A stretch of 14,665 nt of DNA from CAZBBB01 sp964490005 (GTDB lineage: Bacteria > Planctomycetota > B15-G4). Both the position numbers and the translations under genes were made by a program. The DNA is taken from contig CAZBBB010000082.1 in the NCBI GenBank assembly GCA_964490005.1, positions 1 to 14,665 on the forward strand, written 5' to 3'. Within the stretch, counting starts at the first letter, position 1, and each line of letters begins with the position of its first letter. Below, piece after piece: positions 1 through 6,841 of the stretch. Under the pieces are notes generated by a model that worked only from the letters and a program-made list of their open reading frames with translations, was not told where the DNA came from and did no database searches.

Positions 1-1
1 C

Positions 2-586
2 GGCTACAAGTTCTCGACCTACGCGACGTGGTGGATCCGCCAGGCGATCACGCGCAGCATCGCCGACCAGGCGCGCACGATCCGCATCCCCGTGCACATG
101 ATCGAGACCATGAGCAAGCTGCGCAACGTGACCAAGAAGCTCGTGCAGACGCTCGGCCGCGAGCCCACGATCGAGGAGATCGCCCGCAACAGCGACATCT
201 CGATCGAGGAGGCCAAGCGGGTGATGAAGATCTCCAAGCACCCGATCAGCCTCGACCGGCCCATCGGCGAGGGCGACGACAGCTACTTCGGCGACTTCAT
301 CGAGGACGAGAGCGCCATCTCGCCCGTCACGGCCGCCGCGCAGGAGATGCTGCGCGACAAGATCATGGCCGTGCTCGACACGCTGTCCTTCCGCGAGCGC
401 GAGATCATCAAGCTGCGCTACGGCATCGGTGACGGCTACACGTACACGCTCGAGGAGGTGGGGCGCATCTTCAAGGTCACCCGCGAGCGCGTCCGCCAGA
501 TCGAGGCCAAGGCCGTCCGCAAGCTGCAGCACCCGGTGCGCTCGCGCATGCTCGAGGGCTTCCTCGACAGCGCGCAGGCCACCTGA
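2..586 (+). CDS. rpoD: RNA polymerase primary sigma factor (RpoD/sigma-70), C-terminal part; 5' end outside window
   Basis: Housekeeping sigma factor that directs RNA polymerase to -35/-10 promoters. The reading frame is open from base 2, so the start lies upstream; 194 residues are visible. They begin in region 2.3-2.4 (GYKFSTYATWWIRQAITR, the -10 melting and recognition helix). Region 3 follows (DQARTIRIPVHM, then the GREPTIEEIA segment). Region 4 has LSFREREIIKLRYG, then the helix-turn-helix EVGRIFKVTRERVRQIEAKA that reads the -35 box, and the protein ends about 20 residues later, as usual for the family. The insert GDGYTYTLEE before the HTH matches the planctomycete form as I remember it; that taxonomic reading is inference. 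Family assignment is near certain, and the intact region 2 and 4 signatures exclude an ECF sigma factor. Confidence 0.97.
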   Translation, partial: GYKFSTYATWWIRQAITRSIADQARTIRIPVHMIETMSKLRNVTKKLVQTLGREPTIEEIARNSDISIEEAKRVMKISKHPISLDRPIGEGDDSYFGDFIEDESAISPVTAAAQEMLRDKIMAVLDTLSFREREIIKLRYGIGDGYTYTLEEVGRIFKVTRERVRQIEAKAVRKLQHPVRSRMLEGFLDSAQAT

Positions 587-591
587 GCGGC

Positions 592-634
592 GGGCCGGTC
601 GGCCCCGGACGACGATCCGGGCGCGACGGCGCCC
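592..634 (+). terminator. Three overlapping GC-rich hairpins after rpoD, possible terminator
   Basis: Five bases after the rpoD stop codon come three successive inverted repeats. The first is GGGCC/GGCCC at 592-596 and 601-605 (4-nt loop). The second is CCCGGA/TCCGGG at 604-609 and 616-621 (6-nt loop). The third is GGGCGC/GCGCCC at 619-624 and 629-634 (4-nt loop). Adjacent stems share bases (604-605 and 619-621), so neighbouring hairpins compete. Only TT follows the last stem, so a classical U-tract terminator is not present. In so GC-rich a genome short hairpins can occur by chance. Confidence 0.35.
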
Positions 635-664
635 TTGGCGGGAGCCCGTCCGCTCTGGTACGGT
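635..664 (+). promoter_or_regulatory. Candidate sigma-70 promoter for the zinc-ribbon/selB operon
   Basis: TTGGCG at 635-640 (-35) and TACGGT at 659-664 (-10) are separated by 18 bases. Transcription would start near 671, about 22 bases before the proposed GTG start at 693. The -10 keeps the T, A and final T that matter most. The -35 begins directly after the last hairpin behind rpoD. This is pattern matching only. Confidence 0.35.
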
Positions 665-692
665 GTTCGGGATCCCCTCGGCCACAGGTTCC

Positions 693-1430
693 GTGACGCG
701 CGAAGACCAGAGGCAGTTGACCTTCAACCTCGTCGCCCTGCGTGACGTCGATCGCCTCCGCGCCCAGACCCGACTGCTCATCGACGCCGTGCCCCGCGTG
801 CTCGCGGCGCGCCGCCGCGACAGCGAACAGGCCACCGCCGGCGTCGAGGCCGCCCGCCAGAAGCTGCTGGGATTCCGGGCGCACCTGAAGTCGCTCGAAC
901 TCGACCTCGCGGCGCGCGAGGCGGCGCTGGCCAAGGCGCAGGGCAACCTGCTCTCGGCCAAGACGAACCAAGAGTACAGCCTGCTGCAGACCGAGATCGC
1001 CCGCAAGCAGGAGGAGCGCGGCGCGGTCGAGGAGTCGATCATCGAGCAGTTCGACGTGATCCGGCAGGGAGAGGGCCTCGTGAAGGAAGCCGAGGCCCGG
1101 CTCAAGGTGGCGCAGGCCGAGTTCCGCGAGTTCGAGGAGCGCGCCGAGCGCGAACTGCGCGCGCACCAGGCCGAACTGGCCGAGCAGGACGGCCGCCGCG
1201 CGCAGGTCCGCCGCGCCATCTCCGGCGAGGTGCTGCGCCTGTACGACCGCACCTTCGCCGCGCACGGCGAGGCCGTCTGCCCCGTCGAGGGCAACATCTG
1301 CCAGGGCTGCTTCTCGTCGGTGACGCCCAACGACCGCAGCCGGCTCATCTCGGGGCGCGAGCTGGTGACGTGCAAGTCCTGCCAGCGCATCCAGTACCTG
1401 CCCGAGGTGCTGCAGGCGTCCCCGACGTGA
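693..1430 (+). CDS. C4-type zinc-ribbon coiled-coil protein (zf-RING_7 / CT398-HP0958-like)
   Basis: Protein of 245 residues. Residues about 10-185 are a long charged, Ala/Glu/Arg-rich helical hairpin (coiled coil) containing the family hallmark TNQEYSLLQTEI at 91-102. The C-terminus is a zinc ribbon with paired cysteines C203-x2-C206 and C227-x2-C230. Family members (for example HP0958 of Helicobacter) bind nucleic acid or act as chaperone-like factors, but no single biochemical role holds for the family, so the function here is open. GTG at 693 is chosen because it lies just before the coiled coil and fits the candidate promoter; an in-frame GTG at 663 would overlap the -10 box. No clear Shine-Dalgarno is visible. 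selB follows after 36 bases, suggesting co-transcription. Confidence 0.85.
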   Translation: MTREDQRQLTFNLVALRDVDRLRAQTRLLIDAVPRVLAARRRDSEQATAGVEAARQKLLGFRAHLKSLELDLAAREAALAKAQGNLLSAKTNQEYSLLQTEIARKQEERGAVEESIIEQFDVIRQGEGLVKEAEARLKVAQAEFREFEERAERELRAHQAELAEQDGRRAQVRRAISGEVLRLYDRTFAAHGEAVCPVEGNICQGCFSSVTPNDRSRLISGRELVTCKSCQRIQYLPEVLQASPT

Positions 1431-1466
1431 CGCGCCGCGGGCGCTGACCGCGGACCGCGTGCGGCC

Positions 1467-3371
1467 GTGAAGGCCATCCGCAGGGTCATCGTCGGGACGG
1501 CCGGGCACATCGACCACGGCAAGTCCTCGCTGGTGCGCGCGCTCACGGGCGTCGATCCCGACCGGCTCGAGGAGGAACGGCGCCGCGGCATGACGATCGA
1601 CCTCGGCTTCGCGCCCTACGAGCACGCCAGCGGCGCGCTCGTCGGCGTCATCGACGTCCCCGGTCACGAGCGCTTCGTGCGCAACATGGTCGCCGGCGCG
1701 ACCTCGGTCGACATCGTGCTGCTCGTGGTGGCCGCCGACGACGGCGTCATGCCGCAGACGCGCGAGCACCTGGCGATCCTCTCGCTGCTGGGCGTGGAGC
1801 GCGGACTGGTCGTGCTCAGCAAGGCCGACCTCGTCGATGCCGACCTGCTCGAGCTGGCGCGCGCCGACATCGCCGCGCTGCTGGCGGGGACGTTCCTGCA
1901 GGACGCGCCGATCCTGCCGGTCGCCAGCCCGAGCGGGGCCGGCATCCCCGAATTGCGGGCGGCGCTCGATGCGCTCATCGCGGGTGTCCCCGAGCGCGAC
2001 GAGGCCGGCCCCTTCCGCCTCCCGATCCAGCGCGTCTTCACGCTCGAGGGGCACGGGACGGTCGTCACCGGCGTGCCGGTGGGCGGGCAGGTGGCCGTCG
2101 GCGACGAACTCGAGATCGTGGGGCGCGACGGCCTGCTGCGCGTGCGGGGCGTGCAGGCCTACGGCGGCGCGCGCGAGAGCGGGCGCGCCGGGCACAGCAC
2201 GGCGCTCAACCTCACCGGGGCCGCGCGCGAGGACGTGCGCCGCGGAGACGTCGTCGCGACGCCGGGCGTGTTCCTCGCGCGCCGCCGCGTGACGGTGCAC
2301 TACCGCCATGTCCACGAGGAGGCGTTGCGCCCGCGCCTGGCGGTGCGCCTGCACACCGGGACCTCGGAGACGCTGGGCGTGGCCGTGCCGCTCGACGCGG
2401 CGAGCGTGGCGCAGGGGGACGAGTCCTTCGTCCAGCTGCGTCTCGACGAGCCGGTCGTGGTGGCGCCCGGCGACCGCTACCTGCTGCGGCACGCCTCCTC
2501 GCTGGCGGTGCTCGGCGGCGGGCAGGTGCTGGCGACGACCGAGGGCCGCCTCAAGCGCTTCAAGGAGCGCGTGCTCGCCGACGTGCGCGCGCGGCACGAG
2601 GCGAGCGGCGACGTGGCGCGGCTGGCCTGCGCGGCGCTCGCGCAGGCCGGCGTCCGCGGACTGAGCGCGGCCGAAGTGGCGGCCGAGGCCGGGCTGCCCG
2701 TCGCGACGGCGCGCGCGCGCCTGGCCGAACTGCAGGCCGTGGGCGAACTGCTGGCCTCGGGCGAGCGCTGGTTCGACGCCGGCGTCGCCGACGAGGTGGC
2801 CGAGGCGCTGCTGCGTTCGCTGGGAGCCGAGCATCGCCGTCGCCCGCTGCACGAGTGGGTCGAACTGGCCGCGCTGCGGCGTGAGCTCGACGCGCCCGAC
2901 GAACTCGTCGCGGCCGTTCTGGGCCGCGACGAGCGCTTCGAACTCGCGGCGGGCGGTCGGCTGCGCAAGCGGGGCTGGCGCGTGCAGCTCAACGAGGCGC
3001 AGGCCGGGGCGCGCGTACGCGTCCGCGAGGCGTTGAAGACTGCCGGCGCGACGCCGCCCGCGCCCGACGCCGCCCTGACGGGCCTGCCCGAGCCGGCCAG
3101 CGCCGCCCTGCTCGCGGCCATGCGTGCGGCGGGCGAACTGGTCTCCGTGGGCGGACTGCTCTACGACGCCGAGGTCCTGCGCGAGCTGCGCGGCCGGATC
3201 CTCGAGCACGGCCGCGCGCGCGGCGGCGCCATCGACATCCCCGTCCTGCGCGACGACCTCGGCACGACGCGCAAGTACCTCATCCCGCTGCTCGAGCACT
3301 TCGACAGCGAGGGGCTGACCGTGCGCCACGGCGAGCGGCGCACCCTGCGTCACGTCGAGGGCGGGGCGTGA
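1467..3371 (+). CDS. selB: Selenocysteine-specific translation elongation factor SelB
   Basis: GTPase that carries Sec-tRNA(Sec) to ribosomes paused at UGA codons marked by a SECIS hairpin. The 634 residues are close to the E. coli length (614). The N-terminal GTPase shows the P-loop GHIDHGKS at 13-20, switch I GMTIDLGFA at 41-49, DVPGH at 63-67 and SKAD at 118-121 in place of the usual NKxD/TKxD. Beta-barrel domains follow to about 370. The C-terminal third resembles the winged-helix repeats that bind SECIS RNA, ending with a last wing of type DDLGTTRKYLIPLLEHFD near 593-610. The GTIDLGFA-type switch and the winged-helix tail separate it from EF-Tu and IF2. The start is GTG without an evident Shine-Dalgarno. 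The stop overlaps the next gene's GTG by 4 bp. No selA, selD, tRNA-Sec or selenoprotein gene is seen in this window. Confidence 0.95.
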   Translation: MKAIRRVIVGTAGHIDHGKSSLVRALTGVDPDRLEEERRRGMTIDLGFAPYEHASGALVGVIDVPGHERFVRNMVAGATSVDIVLLVVAADDGVMPQTREHLAILSLLGVERGLVVLSKADLVDADLLELARADIAALLAGTFLQDAPILPVASPSGAGIPELRAALDALIAGVPERDEAGPFRLPIQRVFTLEGHGTVVTGVPVGGQVAVGDELEIVGRDGLLRVRGVQAYGGARESGRAGHSTALNLTGAAREDVRRGDVVATPGVFLARRRVTVHYRHVHEEALRPRLAVRLHTGTSETLGVAVPLDAASVAQGDESFVQLRLDEPVVVAPGDRYLLRHASSLAVLGGGQVLATTEGRLKRFKERVLADVRARHEASGDVARLACAALAQAGVRGLSAAEVAAEAGLPVATARARLAELQAVGELLASGERWFDAGVADEVAEALLRSLGAEHRRRPLHEWVELAALRRELDAPDELVAAVLGRDERFELAAGGRLRKRGWRVQLNEAQAGARVRVREALKTAGATPPAPDAALTGLPEPASAALLAAMRAAGELVSVGGLLYDAEVLRELRGRILEHGRARGGAIDIPVLRDDLGTTRKYLIPLLEHFDSEGLTVRHGERRTLRHVEGGA

Positions 3372-5206
3372 GGCGCGGCGCAGGCAGAGGGGCCTGGCTC
3401 GCGGCGCTCGCCGCGCTCACGGCGGCCTGCGGCCGGGCCGACGCGCCGGCCCGTCCCTCGCTGCTGATCGTCACGATCGACACGCTGCGCGCCGACGCCG
3501 TCGGGGCGTCGGGCGACCCCGGCGGCAGTTCGATCACGCCGCACATCGACGCGCTGCGTCGGCAGGGCACGAGCTTCGTCGCGGCGAGCACGGTCGCGCC
3601 GCTCACGCTCCCGGCGCACGGCTCGCTGCTCACGGGCTGGCGTCCGGCGCGCCTGGGCCTGACGGTCAACGGCGTCGCGCTCCCGGCCCTGCCGGTCGAG
3701 ACGCTCGCCGAGCGGGCCGCGGCCGCCGGCTGGGCGACGGCCGCGTTCGTTTCGAGCACCGTGCTCGACCGGCGCCACGGCCTGGCCGCCGGGTTTCAGC
3801 ACTACGACGACGACCTGCGCGCGCCCGGCGGGCCGCCCGCGCCGCTCGAACGGCGCGGCGACCACACCGTCGACGCGGCGCTGGCCTGGGACGGCTGGGA
3901 CGACGAGCGACCCTGCGTCGGCTGGGTGCACCTCTACGATCCGCACGCGCCCTACGCGGCGCCGGGCGGCCGCCACGGCGAGGACCTGCCGGCCTACCAC
4001 GACGAGGTGCGCTGGGCCGACGCGCAGTTCGGCCGGCTGCTCGACGGCGTGCGCGCCCGCCGCGCCGGGCCGCTGCTGGTCGTGCTGACGAGCGACCACG
4101 GCGAAGGTCTGGGCGAACACGGAGAGGAGACGCACGGCCTGCTGCTGCACGAGGCGACGATGCACGTCCCGCTCGTGTTCGCGCTGTACGGCGCGGACGC
4201 GCAGGCCTTTCCGGCGGCGGGCGTCGAGCGCGACGAGGCCGTCTCGCTGCTCGACGTGACGCCGACGCTGCTGCAACTGCTCGACCTGCCGGCCCTGCCC
4301 GGGACCGACGGGATCTCGCTGCTCACGGCCCGCCGCGGGCGTCCGCTCCCGCTCGAGTCGCGCGCGCCCTGGTTCTACTACGGCTTTTCGCCGCTGGCGG
4401 GCGTGCGCGTCGACGGCCTCAAACTCGTCGGCGCGCCGCGCGCCGCCGATGCGGGCTGGCGGCTGCACGACCTCGGCGCCGATCCGCGCGAACTGGCGGG
4501 CGAGGACGGCCGCGGCCACGCGCTCGTCGCCGCCGTGCCGTCCCCCGATCCCGAGATCGAGGCGCTGCCGGCGGGCGACCCGGCCGCGCTGGCGGCGCTC
4601 GGCTACCTGGGCAGCCGCGCGCCCGACGGGGCGCTTGCCAACCTGCCCGATCCGCGCGCCGAGATGGACCTGATCGTCACGCTCGACCGCGCCAACAGCG
4701 CGTCGGTCGCCGGGCGCCCGGCCGAGGCGCTGGCTCGACTGGCCACCCTCGGGTCGAGGCAGTCGTCCGTGCCCGAGGCCCTGCTGCTCTCGGGGCGGGC
4801 GCTGGCCGCGCTGGGCGAGCACGAGCGGGCCTGCGCGGAGCTGGAGCGCGCCGTCGCGCTGCGGCACACGCCCGAATTGCTCACCGAGTGGGGACGCGCG
4901 CTGCTGCTGCACGCGCGATCCGGCGGCGGCAGCGCCGAACGGGCAGCGAGCGTGCTCGACGAGGCGCTGTCGCTGGCCGCGGACGATCCGCGCGCGACCG
5001 CGCTGCGCGCGTCGGTCGATCTGCTGCTGGCCGAACCCGGCGCGGCGCTCGCGCGCATCGACGCCGTTCTGGCGCGGCGTCCCGACCACGTCGACCTGCG
5101 CGTCGTGAAGGCGCAGGCGCTGCGCGCGCTCGGCCGCGCCGACGAGGCCGACGCGCTCGAGCGGATCCTGCAGCGCGAGTTCGCGCAGGCCGGCGCTCCG
5201 CACTGA
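3368..5206 (+). CDS. Sulfatase-fold (alkaline phosphatase superfamily) protein with C-terminal TPR region; Thr in place of the formylglycine residue
   Basis: Protein of 612 residues, probably exported. Residues 1-20 are a hydrophobic signal segment ending LTAAC (C21), a weak lipobox since Thr rather than Leu is at -3. The catalytic domain runs about 31-400. It has TIDTLRAD with candidate metal ligands D38 and D43, the active-site loop T80-L-P-A-H84 followed by GSLLTG, and TSDHGEGLGEHG at 241-252 with D243, H244 and H251. True sulfatases have C/S-x-P-x-R at the loop; here it is T-x-P-x-H, so formylglycine cannot form at T80. Thr nucleophiles are known in related phosphoryl-transfer enzymes of the superfamily, so phosphodiesterase or phosphotransferase activity is plausible. 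Residues about 430-605 form Ala/Leu-rich helical repeats of TPR type. The GTG start overlaps the selB stop (GTGA), implying translational coupling, with no obvious functional link. Confidence 0.85.
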   Translation: MRRGAGRGAWLAALAALTAACGRADAPARPSLLIVTIDTLRADAVGASGDPGGSSITPHIDALRRQGTSFVAASTVAPLTLPAHGSLLTGWRPARLGLTVNGVALPALPVETLAERAAAAGWATAAFVSSTVLDRRHGLAAGFQHYDDDLRAPGGPPAPLERRGDHTVDAALAWDGWDDERPCVGWVHLYDPHAPYAAPGGRHGEDLPAYHDEVRWADAQFGRLLDGVRARRAGPLLVVLTSDHGEGLGEHGEETHGLLLHEATMHVPLVFALYGADAQAFPAAGVERDEAVSLLDVTPTLLQLLDLPALPGTDGISLLTARRGRPLPLESRAPWFYYGFSPLAGVRVDGLKLVGAPRAADAGWRLHDLGADPRELAGEDGRGHALVAAVPSPDPEIEALPAGDPAALAALGYLGSRAPDGALANLPDPRAEMDLIVTLDRANSASVAGRPAEALARLATLGSRQSSVPEALLLSGRALAALGEHERACAELERAVALRHTPELLTEWGRALLLHARSGGGSAERAASVLDEALSLAADDPRATALRASVDLLLAEPGAALARIDAVLARRPDHVDLRVVKAQALRALGRADEADALERILQREFAQAGAPH

Positions 5207-5228
5207 ACTGAGCGGGCGGCCCTGCGCC

Positions 5229-5873
5229 TCAGCGCGCCAACTCGGCCTGCAGCTCGTCGAGCACGCCTGCCATGCCGGACAGCGCGCGCCGTCCCAGCGT
5301 CGTGCCCTGGCTCGGGTTGTCGCGCACGAGGCGCTCGGCCAGCGCGAGCTGCTCCTCCTGCGCGGCCAGGCCGCTGAGCAGCGCGCCCAGCCGCGCCGCC
5401 TGCGGGCCGCCGGCCGCGGCGGGGGCGTCGGCCTGCGCGCGCAGCCGGGCGGCGCGCTCGCGCAGGGCGTCGGCGCCACGACGCAGTTCGACGAGGCCGG
5501 CCAGCCGCCGACGCAGCTCGATCGCCGCCGCGAGGGTCAGGTCGGCGCGCTCGACCAGCGCGCGCAGGGCCGGGAGCCGCTGCCGGCGGTCGAGCGTCGC
5601 GTCGAGCTCGACGGCCACGCGCTCGTCGCGCAGCGTCGCGAGCTGCGTGCGCACCGTGTCGTGCTCCTCGCGCAGCCCCAGGATCAGTCCCTGCGAACGC
5701 AGCCACTCCGCGTCGGGTTGCAGAGCCAGCAGCTCGGCCTCGATGCGCGCGAAGGCCTCGTCGGTCTGCGCCCGCCCGCGCTCGAGATCGGCGTCGGGGC
5801 CGCCGGCCAGGGCGGCCCAGAGCGCCAGCGCGCCGAGCAGGACGACCCCCAGCAGGATGCGCGGACCGTTCAC
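5229..5873 (-). CDS. Membrane-anchored coiled-coil protein, function unknown
   Basis: I do not recognise a family. The 214-residue product starts with GTG at 5873-5871, overlapping the upstream stop by 4 bp (GTGA). Residues about 5-24 form one hydrophobic segment (RILLGVVLLGALALWAALAG), most simply an N-terminal membrane anchor. From about 30 to 205 the protein is almost entirely helical and charged, rich in Leu, Ala, Arg and Glu in heptad-like spacing, with no cysteine motif or catalytic signature. It is the last gene of the phosphotransferase-nucleotidyltransferase unit, so it may act in the same envelope process as a scaffold or spacer, but that is inference from position only. It converges on the sulfatase-fold gene with 22 bases between stops. 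Confidence 0.75.
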   Translation of the reverse strand: MNGPRILLGVVLLGALALWAALAGGPDADLERGRAQTDEAFARIEAELLALQPDAEWLRSQGLILGLREEHDTVRTQLATLRDERVAVELDATLDRRQRLPALRALVERADLTLAAAIELRRRLAGLVELRRGADALRERAARLRAQADAPAAAGGPQAARLGALLSGLAAQEEQLALAERLVRDNPSQGTTLGRRALSGMAGVLDELQAELAR

Positions 5874-6841
5874 GGCTGCGCCCTCGCGCCGACGGCCTCG
5901 ACGATCGCGTCCTGCAGTTCGACGTCGTCGGCGACCACCGCCCGTTCGAGCAGCAGGCAGCGGGAGAGCCGCGCGCGGGCACCGACCACGGAGCGCGGGC
6001 CGAGCACCGTGAAGGCGTCGAGCCGCGCCGTGGGGTGGACCTGCGCCGTCGGGTGCGCGAAGGCTCCGCCCGGCAGGCGCCGGCCGCCGCGCGCGAGCAG
6101 CGCCGGCTCGAGCGGGAGGCGGCCCTCGAGGGCCGCCCGCTGCGCGGCCAGCCAGAGTTCGGCGCTGCCGAGTTCGGCCCAGGGGCCCTCGTGGTCGAAG
6201 GAGGCGATCGTCGCGCCCGCTTCCAGCGCCGGCAGGTAACCCTGGCGCACGAGGCAGCAGGGTCCGGCCGGCAGGCGGTCGATGAACTCGGGCGCGAGCA
6301 CGTGCGCGCTGGCGTTGACGGCGCTGCGCACGGCCTGTCCGCGCGGCGGCCGGCGCAGCCCCGCGATGTCGACGATGCGCCCCGCGCCGTCGGTGTCGAC
6401 GGCGCCGTAGTGCGCGACCGCGGCGTGCGGCGCGAGCGCCATGGTGGCGAGCGCGGCCTGCTCGGCGTGGCGCGCTCCGAGCCCGGGCAGGTCGAAGTCG
6501 GCCACGATGTCGCCGGCGAGCAGCAGCAGCGGCGCGCGGTCGATCCAGCCGCGCAGGTTCGTCAGCGCGCCGCCCGTGCCGAGCAGCACCGGCTCGCGCT
6601 CGACGTGCAGCTCGAGCCCCGGCCAGCAGACGCCGCGGGCCCACTCGGCGATCTGCTCGGCGAGGTGGAAGGCGTTGAGCGCCACGCGCCGCACGCCGGC
6701 GCGCGCCACGCGCGTCAGCGCGTGTTCGAGCAGCGGCACGTTGAGCAGCGGGAGCAGCGGCTTGGGCCGCGCGCGCGTGAACGGAGCCAGTCGGCGGCCC
6801 TCGCCGGCGCACAGCAACACCGCCTGGTGCGGCACGCTCAT
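5870..6841 (-). CDS. Sugar-phosphate nucleotidyltransferase, MurU/RmlA-like, with C-terminal hexapeptide-type extension
   Basis: Transfers an NMP group from an NTP to a sugar-1-phosphate. Of 323 residues, the first 240 or so form the NTP-transferase fold. They show the P-loop-like signature LLCAGEGRRLAPFT at 9-22, PKPLLPL at 26-32, LGTGGAL at 87-93, and AGDIVADFD at 109-117 with D111 as likely metal ligand. About 262-320 shows alternating small and hydrophobic residues (HPTAQVHPTARL, LGPRSVVGARARL) resembling a short left-handed beta-helix, absent from the roughly 223-residue Pseudomonas MurU. The ATG overlaps the stop of the upstream phosphotransferase gene (ATGA). The adjacent AmgK-like kinase makes MurNAc-1-phosphate or another hexose-1-phosphate the likely substrate; alternatives are mannose- or glucose-1-phosphate. 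Confidence 0.85.
   Translation of the reverse strand: MSVPHQAVLLCAGEGRRLAPFTRARPKPLLPLLNVPLLEHALTRVARAGVRRVALNAFHLAEQIAEWARGVCWPGLELHVEREPVLLGTGGALTNLRGWIDRAPLLLLAGDIVADFDLPGLGARHAEQAALATMALAPHAAVAHYGAVDTDGAGRIVDIAGLRRPPRGQAVRSAVNASAHVLAPEFIDRLPAGPCCLVRQGYLPALEAGATIASFDHEGPWAELGSAELWLAAQRAALEGRLPLEPALLARGGRRLPGGAFAHPTAQVHPTARLDAFTVLGPRSVVGARARLSRCLLLERAVVADDVELQDAIVEAVGARAQP

Noticed and set aside
1428..1430. UGA stop of the zinc-ribbon gene as a possible selenocysteine codon beside selB
   Set aside because: The sequence after it does not continue as a conserved protein and the zinc ribbon is already complete.
477..3353. Very long minus-strand open frame opposite the zinc-ribbon and selB genes
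   Set aside because: Shadow frame in GC-rich coding DNA: its product is Arg/Ala/Gly/Gln-rich with no family motif, while the plus strand encodes clear SelB motifs.
3605..3619. A normal sulfatase formylglycine site
   Set aside because: The loop is T-L-P-A-H, lacking both the Cys/Ser and the Arg of the modification signal.
5208..5232. CTGAG/CTCAG inverted repeat between the convergent sulfatase-fold and coiled-coil genes
   Set aside because: Only five base pairs around a 15-base loop with no T-run; too weak to call a bidirectional terminator.
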